Assembly: GCF_943736975.1 (NCBI RefSeq)
Contig: NZ_CALSFO010000003.1
Location: forward strand, 124,001 to 188,000
DNA length: 64,000 nt
Reading direction: 5' to 3'
Source: Streptococcus sp. Marseille-Q0941
GTDB taxonomy: Bacteria > Bacillota > Bacilli > Lactobacillales > Streptococcaceae
The notes under the pieces were generated by a model that saw nothing but the letters and a program-made list of their open reading frames with translations, had not been told where the DNA came from and ran no database searches. This document shows, piece by piece, positions 32,673 through 41,919 of this stretch; positions within the stretch are counted from its first letter, which is position 1; each line of letters opens with the position of its first letter. The position numbers and the translations under genes were made by a program.

Positions 32673-32696
32673 GCATTTATGGAAGAATAATCTAAA

Positions 32697-32872
32697 AGAG
32701 AGTGGGACAGAAATCAATAATTCGTTAGAATTCGATTTCGTCGTCCCACCTCCGCACAGTTGAGTAGGGCTGTAAAAGCTACTGAAATCAGCCTAGTAGA
32801 GCCCACTCAACAACTGCGTCTTACTCGACAATCCAAAGACAAGAAAGAGGCCAGGACTTTTGTCCCAGCCTC
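32697..32872 (-). repeat. ~175-bp hairpin-rich intergenic repeat, copy 2 (inverted)
   Basis: The reverse complement of the copies at 18094, 40416 and 58583, differing at scattered positions. Between YdbC (plus) and bioY (minus), so it lies at the 3' end of both genes. Confidence 0.92.
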
Positions 32873-32878
32873 ATTTCT

Positions 32879-33418
32879 TTATTTGCTTGAAAAATAGGAT
32901 TGAGTACGGAGACGTTGAAGGAGTGGTCGACCGATAAAACTGATGGCAACGATTTTTGCAAGATCAGGAATGATAAAGGGAATGACACCGACAGCCAGTG
33001 CTTTATCAAATGGCATCCCAGCTAAGAAGTGGAGACTAAGAATACCACCTACAAAGACAAGAGAATCTCCCAAGAGATTTGCAAAGAAAATACGTAAGAC
33101 GCCACTATTTGTGTGAATGAGATAGGAAGTAAGTCCCGCATAGACAAGGTCGAACCAAAGATAACCAGCGCTTGGCCCTACCAAAACATGAAAACCAGCT
33201 CCTCCGCTAGCAAAAACCGGAATACCGATAGCACCCAGTAAGAGATAGAGACCAACAGAAAGAACGGCTTCCCTTGGTCTAAAAACAGTAGCAATGAGTC
33301 CGATAGCAAAGTTTTGCAGAGTAAATGGAACTGGACCAATCGGGATACTAATCTGGGCCAATACTGCAATAAGAGCTGCTCCAATAGCAGGAATAGCGTA
33401 GATATGAGCTTTTTTCAA
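32879..33418 (-). CDS. bioY: Biotin transporter S-component BioY
   Basis: 179 residues with six membrane helices. The family signature is seen in IPIGPVPFTLQNFAIGLIA and GGAGFHVLVGPSAGYLWFDL. BioY captures biotin and works with the shared EcfAA'T energising module encoded elsewhere. It is monocistronic, with a strong promoter and a candidate BirA operator, and no biotin synthesis genes nearby, which suggests dependence on imported biotin. Confidence 0.95.
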   Translation of the reverse strand: MKKAHIYAIPAIGAALIAVLAQISIPIGPVPFTLQNFAIGLIATVFRPREAVLSVGLYLLLGAIGIPVFASGGAGFHVLVGPSAGYLWFDLVYAGLTSYLIHTNSGVLRIFFANLLGDSLVFVGGILSLHFLAGMPFDKALAVGVIPFIIPDLAKIVAISFIGRPLLQRLRTQSYFSSK

Positions 33419-33420
33419 AA

Positions 33421-33452
33421 TAGTTAACCTCTTCTATAAATTATAGTAACTA
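33421..33452 (-). promoter_or_regulatory. Candidate BirA operator of bioY
   Basis: TAGTTAAC (33421-33428), a 16-base gap and AGTAACTA (33445-33452) form an imperfect inverted repeat of the size and spacing used by BirA (TTGTWAAC-N14-16-GTTWACAA). It overlaps the -10 and the leader. Confidence 0.5.
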
Positions 33453-33479
33453 TTATACTGAATAAGATATAAATGTCAA
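33452..33479 (-). promoter_or_regulatory. bioY promoter
   Basis: On the minus strand TTGACA (33479-33474), a 16-base spacer and TATAAT (33457-33452). Confidence 0.85.
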
Positions 33480-33529
33480 CCTATTTTAAAATAAAAGGTT
33501 ACAAATCTGTAACGCCCGATTTAGAACAA

Positions 33530-33554
33530 AAAAGAGACCCGGAGGTCTCTGTTT
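33530..33554 (-). terminator. Terminator of gor
   Basis: AGAGACC, 4-base loop, GGTCTCT; on the minus strand the stem is followed by a T-run. Confidence 0.85.
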
Positions 33555-33557
33555 GTT

Positions 33558-34904
33558 TTATCGCATAGTCACAAATTCTTCTGAACCTGTTGGATGGATA
33601 GCGACAGTAGCATCAAAATCAGCTTTTGTGGCTCCCATCTTGATAGCAACTGCAAAACCTTGAATCATTTCGTCCACTCCGTAGCCGATTCCATGAAGGC
33701 CAACTACCTTTTCGTCTTCACCAGCTGTAACGAGTTTAAAGCGAGCTTCTTGGCGGTGACTGGTAACTGCAGAATACATAGATGCGAATTTTGAAGTATA
33801 GACTTTAACGTTTTCTTGTCCGTACTCTTTGATGGCCTCTTCCTCAGTTAGACCGACAGTTCCGATAGCTGGGTGTGAGAAGACAACAGTTGGAATAGTA
33901 GTGTAGTCCATTTTGGCATTGGTTTTACCGTTGAAAAGTCTTTCTGAGAGTGTACGGCCAGCCTTGATAGCGACAGGAGTCAGTTCTTTTTCACCTGTGA
34001 CATCTCCAAGTGCGTAGATACCTTCGACGACAGTGTTTTGGTATTCGTCAACTTGAATGAAACCACGTTCATTAAGTTTAACACCTGCTTTTTCAAGCTG
34101 AAGCCCTTCAACATTTGGACGGCGACCGGTTGCCCAGATAACTTGACTAGCAGTATGAGTGCTACCGTCTTCAAAATGAATCCGAATGCCTTGTTCAGCT
34201 TCTTCAAGTTTAGCTGGAACCTTATGTGTGTGTAGATTTAATCCAGTATTTGCCATTTCCTGAACCAGGCTCTCAACGATATAACTATCAAATCCACGTA
34301 GCGGACGATCACGGCGTACAAATAAATCCGTCTTGACACCGAGTGTATGGAGTACACCAGCAAGTTCGACAGCAATATAGCCAGCACCTAGGATGGCTAC
34401 AGATTCAGGTAACTCCTCCCATGCAAAGACATCATCAGAACTACCACCTAGTTCAGCCCCAGGAATAGCTGGAATATGTGGATGGGCCCCAGTTGCAATC
34501 ACGATATGATTGGCACGGATCAACTCTCCATTAACGCTGACAGTATGAGCATCAACAAACTCAGCACGTCCTTCAATCAAATCAACCCCGTTACGCTTGA
34601 AACTTCCGTCGTAAGAAGAGCGGGCACGGTCAATATAAGCTTCACGATTCTGACGAAGCGTGGCGTAATCAAATTCACTCCCAGTACTTGTAAAACCGTA
34701 GTCGGGTCCGTATTTGTGGATACTCTCTGCGATTTGGGCTCCATACCACATAATTTTCTTGGGTACACAACCAACATTAACGCAGGTTCCTCCTAATTTT
34801 TTTTCTTCAATAACTGCAGCTTTAGCACCATGTTCACCAGCACGGTTCATGGTAGCAATACCCCCGCTACCTCCACCGATGGCGATAATGTCGTATTCTC
34901 TCAT
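33558..34904 (-). CDS. gor: Glutathione-disulfide reductase
   Basis: 448 residues from 34904, where AAAGGAG precedes the ATG; the frame extends ten codons upstream without a site. FAD-binding GGGSGG (~10-15), redox-active Cys41 and Cys46 in [18 protein letters not shown]-binding [11 protein letters not shown] (~170), FAD-contacting YALGDVTG and the C-terminal [12 protein letters not shown] with the catalytic His. It reduces imported glutathione disulfide with NADPH, which supports oxidative and metal stress tolerance in streptococci. Confidence 0.95.
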   Translation of the reverse strand: MREYDIIAIGGGSGGIATMNRAGEHGAKAAVIEEKKLGGTCVNVGCVPKKIMWYGAQIAESIHKYGPDYGFTSTGSEFDYATLRQNREAYIDRARSSYDGSFKRNGVDLIEGRAEFVDAHTVSVNGELIRANHIVIATGAHPHIPAIPGAELGGSSDDVFAWEELPESVAILGAGYIAVELAGVLHTLGVKTDLFVRRDRPLRGFDSYIVESLVQEMANTGLNLHTHKVPAKLEEAEQGIRIHFEDGSTHTASQVIWATGRRPNVEGLQLEKAGVKLNERGFIQVDEYQNTVVEGIYALGDVTGEKELTPVAIKAGRTLSERLFNGKTNAKMDYTTIPTVVFSHPAIGTVGLTEEEAIKEYGQENVKVYTSKFASMYSAVTSHRQEARFKLVTAGEDEKVVGLHGIGYGVDEMIQGFAVAIKMGATKADFDATVAIHPTGSEEFVTMR

Positions 34905-35082
34905 AGAAAGCTCCTTTACTTGTTTTCTACTCATATTCTATCTTTTTTTGGAGGTCAATGCAAAAATCTGCTACGCTTAAATTTCTTAAGAAAATGCTTG
35001 CAAAAATAAAAAAGAAGTTGTATTATATAACTAACACAACAATAAAAGATTTGGCAATTATTTTTGGATGGTCAGAAAGCAA

Positions 35083-35111
35083 TTGTCCATTTTTAGGACT
35101 TGTGCTATAAT
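35083..35111 (+). promoter_or_regulatory. Promoter of the MacAB-like efflux operon
   Basis: TTGTCC (35083-35088), 17 bases and TATAAT (35106-35111), extended by TGC. Upstream, 34905-35082 holds no gene. Confidence 0.75.
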
Positions 35112-35141
35112 CTTAATATATATTTATAAAAGAGGTATGAT

Positions 35142-36329
35142 ATGAAAAAGAAGTCAAAAGCTAAAAAATGGCCTTTGTTTACAGCTATCGGTGTTGCATC
35201 CGTTTTTGTAGTAGGAGCAGCTGCTGTTCTTCTATTGAGACAACCAAATCAAGCAGCAACCAAAGATGAAGTTGCGAAGATTGTTCTTGCCAAAGAGGGG
35301 ACAGTAGCATCATCGGTTCTCTTATCAGGTACTGTAACTGCTCAGAATGAACAATATATTTATTATGATTCTAGTAAGGGAGACTTGGATGAAGTTTTGG
35401 TTTCCGTGGGAGATAAGGTGAGCGAGGGTCAGGCACTCGTTAAGTATAGCAGTACTGAAGTTCAGGCTGCCTATGATGCTGCCAGTCGTGCAGTTGCTAA
35501 AGCTGACCGTCATATCAATGAATTGAATGAAGCTCGAAATACAGCCGCCGCTACACCTAGCCTTCCTCAAACAGGTCTAGACGGAGTACCTGCTCAAGCT
35601 CAAGCCCAGTCATCCGGTTCTGCCACAGCTGCTATTGATTCACAAATCAGTGATGCGCGTGATGTGCGCGCAGATGCAGAAGCGCAACTCGAAAAAGCCC
35701 AAGCCCAGTTGAATGCTGCTACGGTATTGAGTACGGTGGAGGGAACAGTTGTTGAAGTGAATCGTAACGTTTCAAAATCTCCGACAGGAAATAGTCAAGT
35801 ATTGGTACATATCGTAAGTAACGATAATTTGCAGGTCAAGGGGGAGCTTTCTGAATACAACCTAGCTAACCTTTCTGTCGGTCAAGAAGTCACCTTTACT
35901 TCTAAAGTTTATCCAGATAAAACTTGGAATGGTAAGATTAGCTATATTTCAAATTATCCCAAAAATAATAGTGAAGCAAGTGCAAGTCTTGCTGCCTCAA
36001 ATTCAGGTTCTAAATATCCCTATACCGTTGATGTAACAAGTGAAATTGGTGATTTGAAGCAGGGATTTACAGTCAGTGTCGAAGTGAAAAGCACTAGTAA
36101 AGCATTGATTGTTCCGATTACGAGCGTAGTTATGGAAGAAGATAAAAACTATGTTTGGATTCTTGATGAAAATCAAAAGGCCAAAAAAGTTGAAGTTGGA
36201 TTGGGCAATGCGGACGCAGAAAACCAAGAGATCACATCTGGTCTGAAAGATGGAGCAAAAGTCATCAGTAATCCGACAGCTTCCTTGCAAGAAGGAAAAG
36301 AGGTGAAGACTGATGAAGCAACTAATTAG
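35142..36329 (+). CDS. Membrane-fusion (HlyD/MacA-like) efflux subunit
   Basis: 395 residues. One N-terminal membrane anchor (~10-32) precedes an extracellular part: lipoyl-type half-domains (VLLSGTVTAQNEQYIYY... and VLSTVEGTVVEVNRNVS) around an Ala/Gln-rich coiled coil (~105-190), then beta-barrel domains. Ribosome site AGAGGT. The end overlaps the ATPase gene by 17 bases. The family in pneumococcus takes part in resistance to antimicrobial peptides and some antibiotics. Confidence 0.92.
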   Translation: MKKKSKAKKWPLFTAIGVASVFVVGAAAVLLLRQPNQAATKDEVAKIVLAKEGTVASSVLLSGTVTAQNEQYIYYDSSKGDLDEVLVSVGDKVSEGQALVKYSSTEVQAAYDAASRAVAKADRHINELNEARNTAAATPSLPQTGLDGVPAQAQAQSSGSATAAIDSQISDARDVRADAEAQLEKAQAQLNAATVLSTVEGTVVEVNRNVSKSPTGNSQVLVHIVSNDNLQVKGELSEYNLANLSVGQEVTFTSKVYPDKTWNGKISYISNYPKNNSEASASLAASNSGSKYPYTVDVTSEIGDLKQGFTVSVEVKSTSKALIVPITSVVMEEDKNYVWILDENQKAKKVEVGLGNADAENQEITSGLKDGAKVISNPTASLQEGKEVKTDEATN

Positions 36330-37014
36330 CCTCAAAAATATCTGCCGTAGCTATCGCAATGGTGACCAAGAGCTCCTAGTCCTTAAAAATATTAACCTTG
36401 AAGTACACGAGGGAGAATTCGTAGCAATCATGGGACCATCTGGTTCTGGTAAGTCTACCCTCATGAATACCATTGGTATGTTAGATACCCCTACAAGTGG
36501 TCAGTATTTTCTAGATGGAAAAGAAGTAGCTGGTTTGGGTGAAAAACAATTAGCCAAGGTTCGAAATCAAGAAATTGGTTTTGTCTTTCAGCAGTTCTTT
36601 CTTTTATCTAAATTAAATGCGTTACAAAATGTAGAATTGCCCTTAATCTATGCTGGTGTTTCTACCTCAAAACGTCGTAAATTAGCAGAAGAATATTTGG
36701 AAAAAGTTGAGTTGACGGACAGAAGTCATCACTTGCCATCGGAATTATCAGGTGGTCAGAAGCAAAGGGTGGCCATAGCGCGTGCACTCGTTAACAATCC
36801 GTCTATCATCTTGGCAGATGAACCTACTGGAGCCCTTGATACCAAAACTGGAAATCAAATCATGCAACTCTTAGTTGAATTAAACAAGGAAGGAAAAACC
36901 ATCATCATGGTTACGCATGAACCTGAAATTGCTGCCTATGCTAAGCGTCAAATCGTCATTCGTGATGGTGTCATTTCGTCTGATAGTGCCCAAGTAGAAA
37001 AGGAGGAAAATTAA
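36313..37014 (+). CDS. MacB-type ABC transporter ATP-binding protein
   Basis: 233 residues. Walker A GPSGSGKST (~39-47), Q-loop FQQFFLL, signature LSGGQKQRVAIARAL, Walker B IILADEPTGALD and the switch His in THEP. It belongs to the LolD/MacB ATPase group. Located between the fusion protein gene (overlap) and the permease gene (1-base gap), so the three form one machine. Confidence 0.95.
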   Translation: MKQLISLKNICRSYRNGDQELLVLKNINLEVHEGEFVAIMGPSGSGKSTLMNTIGMLDTPTSGQYFLDGKEVAGLGEKQLAKVRNQEIGFVFQQFFLLSKLNALQNVELPLIYAGVSTSKRRKLAEEYLEKVELTDRSHHLPSELSGGQKQRVAIARALVNNPSIILADEPTGALDTKTGNQIMQLLVELNKEGKTIIMVTHEPEIAAYAKRQIVIRDGVISSDSAQVEKEEN

Positions 37015-37015
37015 G

Positions 37016-38275
37016 ATGCAGAATCTGAAATTTGCCTTTTCATCTATCATGGCCCATAAAATGCGTTCCTTCTTGACCATGATAGGGATTATTATCGGTG
37101 TATCATCGGTCGTTGTAATCATGGCCTTGGGAGATTCCATGTCTCGTCAGGTCAATAAAAACATGACCAAGTCCCAGAAAGACATCCATGTATTTTTCTC
37201 CCCTACAAAGAGTAAGGACGGTTCCTTTACCCAGAAGCAATCTGCTCTAACCCTGTCTGGAGGACGAGAAGAAGATTTTGTTGAACCACCAAAACCTCAA
37301 GAAGCCTGGGTTAAGGAAGCTGCTAAGCTCAAGGGAGTGGATAGTTACTATGTGACCAACTCAGCCAATGTGACCTTGACCTATAAGGATAAAAAGGTGG
37401 AACACGCTAACATGACGGGTGGGAATGTCACTTATATGGATGCGGTCGAAAATAAAATCATTGCAGGTCGAAGTCTTAGAGCACAAGATTATAAAGATTT
37501 TGCAAACGTGATTATTTTAGATGAAGAACTTGCCAATAGCCTTTTTGGTTCAGCACAAGAAGCTCTCAATCAGATTGTTGAAGTAAATGAAATCAGTTAT
37601 CGTGTTATTGGTGTTTATGAAAGTAAAGAAGCTAAGGCTGTAAAATCCTTTGGAGTCGGAGGACTACCAATTACGACCAATATTTCTCTTGCAGCTAATT
37701 TTAACACAGACGAGATTTCAAATATTGTCTTCCGTGTCAATGATACTAGCTTGACTCAGACTTTGGGTCCAGAATTGGCTAGAAGAATGACGGAGATTGC
37801 AGGTCTCCAACGAGGGGAGTATCAGATAGCAGATGCAACGGAAGCCTTCAATGAAGTGCAACAAATGTTTGGCTTCATAACAACGATTATTAGTGCCATT
37901 GCGGGGATCTCCCTCTTTGTCGGTGGTACGGGTGTTATGAACATTATGCTTGTTTCGGTGACAGAGCGTACTCGTGAGATTGGTCTACGCAAAGCGCTAG
38001 GAGCAACACGGGCTAATATTCTGGTTCAGTTCTTGATTGAATCCATGATTTTAACCTTGTTAGGTGGGTTCATCGGTCTTGTGCTGGCTGCAGGGGTGAC
38101 CATGCTTGCAGGTGTTCTTCTTCAAAACTTGATCGCAGGAATCGAAGTTGGAGTATCCATCCCAATAGCTCTCTTTAGTTTAGCGGTCTCAGCAGGTATC
38201 GGTATGATATTCGGTGTTCTACCAGCCAATAAAGCCTCTAAGCTCGATCCAATCGAAGCCCTTCGCTATGAATAA
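37016..38275 (+). CDS. MacB-type ABC transporter permease
   Basis: 419 residues. One N-terminal helix (~15-38), a large extracellular MacB-PCD domain (~40-275) and three C-terminal helices (~285-310, 340-365, 380-400) with the FtsX-family motif SVTERTREIGLRKALGATRANILVQFLIE. The protein ends LDPIEALRYE, the typical MacB tail. With the two preceding proteins it makes a periplasm-free version of MacAB that moves peptides or drugs from the membrane outward. Confidence 0.95.
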   Translation: MQNLKFAFSSIMAHKMRSFLTMIGIIIGVSSVVVIMALGDSMSRQVNKNMTKSQKDIHVFFSPTKSKDGSFTQKQSALTLSGGREEDFVEPPKPQEAWVKEAAKLKGVDSYYVTNSANVTLTYKDKKVEHANMTGGNVTYMDAVENKIIAGRSLRAQDYKDFANVIILDEELANSLFGSAQEALNQIVEVNEISYRVIGVYESKEAKAVKSFGVGGLPITTNISLAANFNTDEISNIVFRVNDTSLTQTLGPELARRMTEIAGLQRGEYQIADATEAFNEVQQMFGFITTIISAIAGISLFVGGTGVMNIMLVSVTERTREIGLRKALGATRANILVQFLIESMILTLLGGFIGLVLAAGVTMLAGVLLQNLIAGIEVGVSIPIALFSLAVSAGIGMIFGVLPANKASKLDPIEALRYE

Positions 38276-38288
38276 GATAATCAACAGG

Positions 38289-38322
38289 AAAAACAAGATG
38301 GACACAAGTCTGTCTTGTTTTT
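38289..38322 (+). terminator. Terminator after the efflux operon
   Basis: AAAAACAAGA...TCTTGTTTTT with an inner GAC/GTC pairing. Confidence 0.82.
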
Positions 38323-38356
38323 GGTTGGATTTCTCTATCGAAAATCACTAAAAATA

Positions 38357-38365
38357 TGGTATAAT
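38357..38365 (+). promoter_or_regulatory. Extended -10 promoter of metG
   Basis: TGGTATAAT at 38357-38365. Confidence 0.65.
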
Positions 38366-38410
38366 GAAGTGTTAGAAAAACAGGTTTCATTAGCCTGGAA
38401 AGGAAAAATT

Positions 38411-40408
38411 ATGTCTGAAAAGAATTTTTATATTACAACACCGATTTACTATCCATCTGGTAAACTTCATATCGGTTCTGCTTACACAACTATCGCCTGT
38501 GATGTCCTAGCCCGCTACAAACGCCGTATGGGCTACGATGTCTTTTATCTGACTGGTCTTGATGAGCATGGTCAAAAGATTCAACAAAAAGCAGAAGAAG
38601 CTGGGATCACACCTCAAGCTTATGTTGATGGCATGGCAGTTGGAGTTAAAGAACTCTGGCAATTACTGGATATCTCATACGATAAATTTATCCGTACCAC
38701 AGACGATTACCATGAAAAAGTAGTGGCTCAAGTCTTTGAACGCTTGCTAGCTCAAGATGACATCTACTTGGGTGAATATTCTGGTTGGTACTCAGTCTCA
38801 GATGAGGAATTCTTTACAGAAAGCCAACTGGCAGAAGTCTTCCGTGATAAAGCTGGAAATGTGACTGGTGGTATCGCTCCATCAGGTCATGAAGTGGAGT
38901 GGGTTTCTGAAGAATCATACTTCCTTCGTCTCAGCAAATACCAAGATCGCTTGGTCGAATTTTTCAAATCACATCCTGACTTCATCACTCCAGATGGTCG
39001 CCTCAATGAAATGCTGCGTAACTTCATCGAGCCTGGCTTGGAAGACTTGGCGGTATCTCGTACAACCTTTACCTGGGGTGTACCAGTCCCATCAAATCCT
39101 AAACACGTTGTTTATGTATGGATTGATGCTCTTCTCAACTATGCGACAGCTCTTGGTTATGGACAAGATGAGCATGGGAACTTTGACAAGTTCTGGAACG
39201 GAACAGTCTTCCACATGGTCGGAAAAGACATCCTTCGTTTCCACTCAATCTACTGGCCAATCCTTCTCATGATGCTCGATATCAAATTACCTGACCGCTT
39301 GATTGCCCACGGTTGGTTTGTCATGAAAGACGGCAAGATGTCTAAGTCAAAAGGGAATGTCGTTTACCCTGAAATGCTAGTAGAGCGTTATGGACTAGAT
39401 CCACTTCGTTACTACCTCATGCGTAGTCTTCCAGTTGGTTCAGACGGAACCTTCACTCCAGAAGACTATGTAGGCCGTATCAATTATGAATTGGCAAATG
39501 ACCTCGGGAACCTCCTCAACCGTACGGTTTCTATGATTAACAAGTATTTTGATGGACAAATTCCAGCCTATGTAGAAGGTGTAACAGAGTTTGACAATGC
39601 TCTTGCTGAAGTAGCAGAACAATCAATCGCCGACTACCACACCTACATGGAAGCAGTTGACTACCCACGTGCCCTTGAAGCAGTCTGGACTCTTATTTCA
39701 CGTACTAATAAATACATCGATGAGACAGCTCCATGGGTCTTGGCTAAGGATGAAGCACTTCGCGCCCAATTGGCAAGTGTTATGAGCCACTTGGCAGCCA
39801 GCCTTCGTGTCGTAGCTCACTTGATTGAACCATTTATGATGGAAACCAGTCGCGCAGTCTTGACTCAACTTGGTTTAGCAGAAGTTTCTAGTCTTGAAAA
39901 CTTGAGCTTGGCTGACTTCCCTGAGGGTGTCACTGTAGTTACCAAAGGAACACCAATCTTCCCACGTCTCGATATGGAAGAAGAAATCGCCTATATCAAG
40001 GAACAAATGGAAGGCAATAAGCCAGCTGTCGAAAAAGAATGGAATCCAGATGAAGTCGAACTCAAACTAAACAAGGAAGAAATCAAGTTTGAAGACTTCG
40101 ACAAGGTTGAAATCCGTGTCGCAGAAGTCAAAGAAGTTTCTAAAGTTGAAGGTTCTGATAAGTTGCTTCAATTCCGCCTCGATGCTGGTGATGGTGAAGA
40201 TCGTCAAATCCTCTCAGGAATTGCAAAATACTATCCAAATGAACAAGAATTGGTCGGCAAGAAAGTCCAAATCGTTGCCAACCTCAAACCACGTAAAATG
40301 ATGAAAAAATATGTCAGCCAAGGGATGATCCTCTCAGCTGAACATGATGGCAAATTAACCCTTCTCACAGTTGATTCAGCTGTACCAAACGGAAGTGTGA
40401 TTGGCTAA
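38411..40408 (+). CDS. metG: Methionyl-tRNA synthetase
   Basis: 665 residues from 38411 ([17 protein letters not shown]); the frame is open 32 codons upstream through the promoter, so the longer version is rejected. HIGH-type motif LHIGSAYT (~18-25) and KMSKS at ~307-311. The anticodon-binding helical domain follows, then a C-terminal tRNA-binding OB-fold (~560-665: [14 protein letters not shown]...[20 protein letters not shown]). No zinc-knuckle cysteines are seen in the connective peptide, fitting the MetRS2-like Gram-positive form. Confidence 0.97.
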   Translation: MSEKNFYITTPIYYPSGKLHIGSAYTTIACDVLARYKRRMGYDVFYLTGLDEHGQKIQQKAEEAGITPQAYVDGMAVGVKELWQLLDISYDKFIRTTDDYHEKVVAQVFERLLAQDDIYLGEYSGWYSVSDEEFFTESQLAEVFRDKAGNVTGGIAPSGHEVEWVSEESYFLRLSKYQDRLVEFFKSHPDFITPDGRLNEMLRNFIEPGLEDLAVSRTTFTWGVPVPSNPKHVVYVWIDALLNYATALGYGQDEHGNFDKFWNGTVFHMVGKDILRFHSIYWPILLMMLDIKLPDRLIAHGWFVMKDGKMSKSKGNVVYPEMLVERYGLDPLRYYLMRSLPVGSDGTFTPEDYVGRINYELANDLGNLLNRTVSMINKYFDGQIPAYVEGVTEFDNALAEVAEQSIADYHTYMEAVDYPRALEAVWTLISRTNKYIDETAPWVLAKDEALRAQLASVMSHLAASLRVVAHLIEPFMMETSRAVLTQLGLAEVSSLENLSLADFPEGVTVVTKGTPIFPRLDMEEEIAYIKEQMEGNKPAVEKEWNPDEVELKLNKEEIKFEDFDKVEIRVAEVKEVSKVEGSDKLLQFRLDAGDGEDRQILSGIAKYYPNEQELVGKKVQIVANLKPRKMMKKYVSQGMILSAEHDGKLTLLTVDSAVPNGSVIG

Positions 40409-40415
40409 GATTTAA

Positions 40416-40595
40416 AGAGGCTGGGACAAAAAGTCCTAGCCTCTCAATTGTTTTTTGAGTGTCGAGCAAGACGCAGTGGTTGAGTGAGCTCTACTACGCT
40501 GATTTCATCAGCTTTTACAGCCCTACTCAACTGTGCGGAGGTGGGACGACGAAATCGAATTCTAACGAATGACCGATTTCTGTCCCACTCTCTTT
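40416..40595 (+). repeat. ~180-bp hairpin-rich intergenic repeat, copy 3
   Basis: Begins AGAGGCTGGGAC eight bases after the metG stop and ends TGTCCCACTCTC. Same three-hairpin layout as the other copies. The first hairpin may end the metG transcript. Confidence 0.93.
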
Positions 40596-40612
40596 CTTTT
40601 GTAAGGTGTCAG

Positions 40613-40641
40613 TTGCTAAAAGTGGCCTTCTGTTTTATAAT
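40613..40641 (+). promoter_or_regulatory. Promoter of the aldo/keto reductase gene
   Basis: TTGCTA (40613-40618), 17 bases and TATAAT (40636-40641), just outside the repeat. Confidence 0.75.
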
Positions 40642-40664
40642 GAAGAAAAACGGAGGAAGTTGCC

Positions 40665-41590
40665 ATGAAATACATTTCATTTGGTCAAGAAAAAAAGAAC
40701 TGTCAGAAATTGTTCTCGGAATGATGCGAATCAGTGACAAGTCGGCTAAAGAGGTTGAGGAGTTGGTTGAAACAGCCCTATCTGTAGGAATCAATGCCTT
40801 TGACTTGGCAGATATCTATGGTGTAGGTCGTTGCGAAGAATTACTGGGTCAAGTGTTAAACAATCGTCCTGACCTGCGAGAAAAGATGTGGATCCAGTCC
40901 AAATGTGGCATTCGCATTGAAGAGTTCACCTATTTTGATTTTTCAAAAGAGTATATTTTAGAGTCAGTAGATGGAATTTTAAAAAGATTGCAGGTTGACT
41001 ATTTAGATAGCTTGCTTCTCCATCGACCAGATGCTCTGATGGAAGCTGACCAAGTGGCGGAAGCCTTTGAAATCCTACACACATCTGGTAAAGTTCGAGA
41101 TTTCGGTGTGTCCAACCAAAATCCTATGATGATAGAATTGCTAAAGAAGGAAGTCAAACAGCCTCTATCGATCAATCAATTACAACTAAGTGCAGCTTTC
41201 ACGCCAGGTTTTGAATCCGGTTTTCATGTCAATATGGAAGGGGACAAGGCAGCTTTGCGTGATGGAAGTATCTTTGAATACTGTAAATTAAACGACATGG
41301 TGATTCAGGCCTGGTCAGTCTTACAGTTCGGATATTTTAAAGGGAATTTTGTTGGCAATGAGAAGTTCCAACAACTAAACCAAGTTCTAAATCGACTAGC
41401 GATAAAATATGGAGTCAGCCCATCAGCTATTGCTATCGCTTGGGTCTTACGCTATCCAGCTAAGATGCAGGCAATAGTAGGAACAACTAACCCTAAACAT
41501 TTGATAGAAGCAAGCCAAGCAAGTAATGTTAACCTAACTCGAAAAGAATGGTATGAGATTTACCTAGCAGCAGGGAATGATTTGCCATAG
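40665..41590 (+). pseudogene. Aldo/keto reductase, frameshifted near the start at a poly-A tract
   Basis: CGGAGG and ATG at 40665 start the frame MKYISFGQEKK, which ends at a TGA after 19 codons. The remaining ~300 residues (ELSEIVLGMMRISDKSAKEVEELVETALSVGINAFDLADIYGVG...) are in another frame, running to 41590. Adding one A to the seven-A run at 40689-40695 restores a full aldo/keto reductase with the catalytic Asp-Tyr (DLADIYG), Lys (QSKCG) and His (LLHRPD). It is either a true or phase-variable loss or a base-calling error. A downstream ATG at 40721 or 40724 could still give an N-truncated product. Confidence 0.85.
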
Positions 41591-41622
41591 GAAAAAATGC
41601 ATTTTAAGAATTCACAGTCAAA

Positions 41623-41653
41623 AAGCCGTTGAAAAACGGTTTTTTGTTATAAT
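41623..41653 (+). promoter_or_regulatory. Terminator hairpin and extended -10 promoter before the DUF2829 gene
   Basis: AAGCCGTT, GAAA loop, AACGGTTTTTT (41623-41645) ends the aldo/keto reductase transcript. TGTTATAAT (41645-41653) follows directly as the promoter of the next operon. Confidence 0.75.
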
Positions 41654-41682
41654 AAGACAAGAGAACTATTAAGGAGAAAAAC

Positions 41683-41919
41683 ATGACATTTGAAGAAATC
41701 TTGCCTGGGCTAAAGGCAAAAAAGAAATACGTTCGTACTGGCTGGGGAGGAGCTGAAAACTATGTCCAGCTCTTTGATACCATTGAACAAAATGGAGTCG
41801 CCCTTGAAGTGACACCCTATTTCCTAATCAATGTGTCTGGAGAAGGGGAAGGTTTTTCTATGTGGAGTCCGACACCTTGTGATGTTTTGGCGACGGATTG
41901 GGTAGAAGTGCATGACTAG
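41683..41919 (+). CDS. DUF2829 / Tad2-family small protein
   Basis: 78 residues, AAGGAG ribosome site. The pattern MTFEEILPGLKAKKKYVRTGWGGAENYVQL...YFLINVSGEG...WSPTPCDVLATDWVEV fits DUF2829 (Trp-Gly/Asn-Gly after the first strand, W-x-S/P...D-x-L-A-x-D-W at the end). Phage members of this family (Tad2, Thoeris anti-defence 2) bind and sequester cyclic ADP-ribose-type signals; the role of chromosomal members is unclear. The stop codon overlaps the next gene's start, so it is coupled to an SDR. Confidence 0.85.
   Translation: MTFEEILPGLKAKKKYVRTGWGGAENYVQLFDTIEQNGVALEVTPYFLINVSGEGEGFSMWSPTPCDVLATDWVEVHD

Noticed and set aside
34980..35060. TTGCAA-17-TATTAT with a GTTGT/ACAAC inverted repeat upstream of the efflux operon
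   Set aside because: Possible second promoter or regulator site, but no supporting context; the extended -10 at 35106 is the better promoter.
38315..38410. N-terminal extension of MetG
   Set aside because: It covers the promoter and part of a terminator; the family starts at [11 protein letters not shown].
40484..40664. Upstream in-frame extension of the aldo/keto reductase frame
   Set aside because: It is translated from the intergenic repeat and promoter, before the ribosome site; an accidental open frame created by the frameshift.
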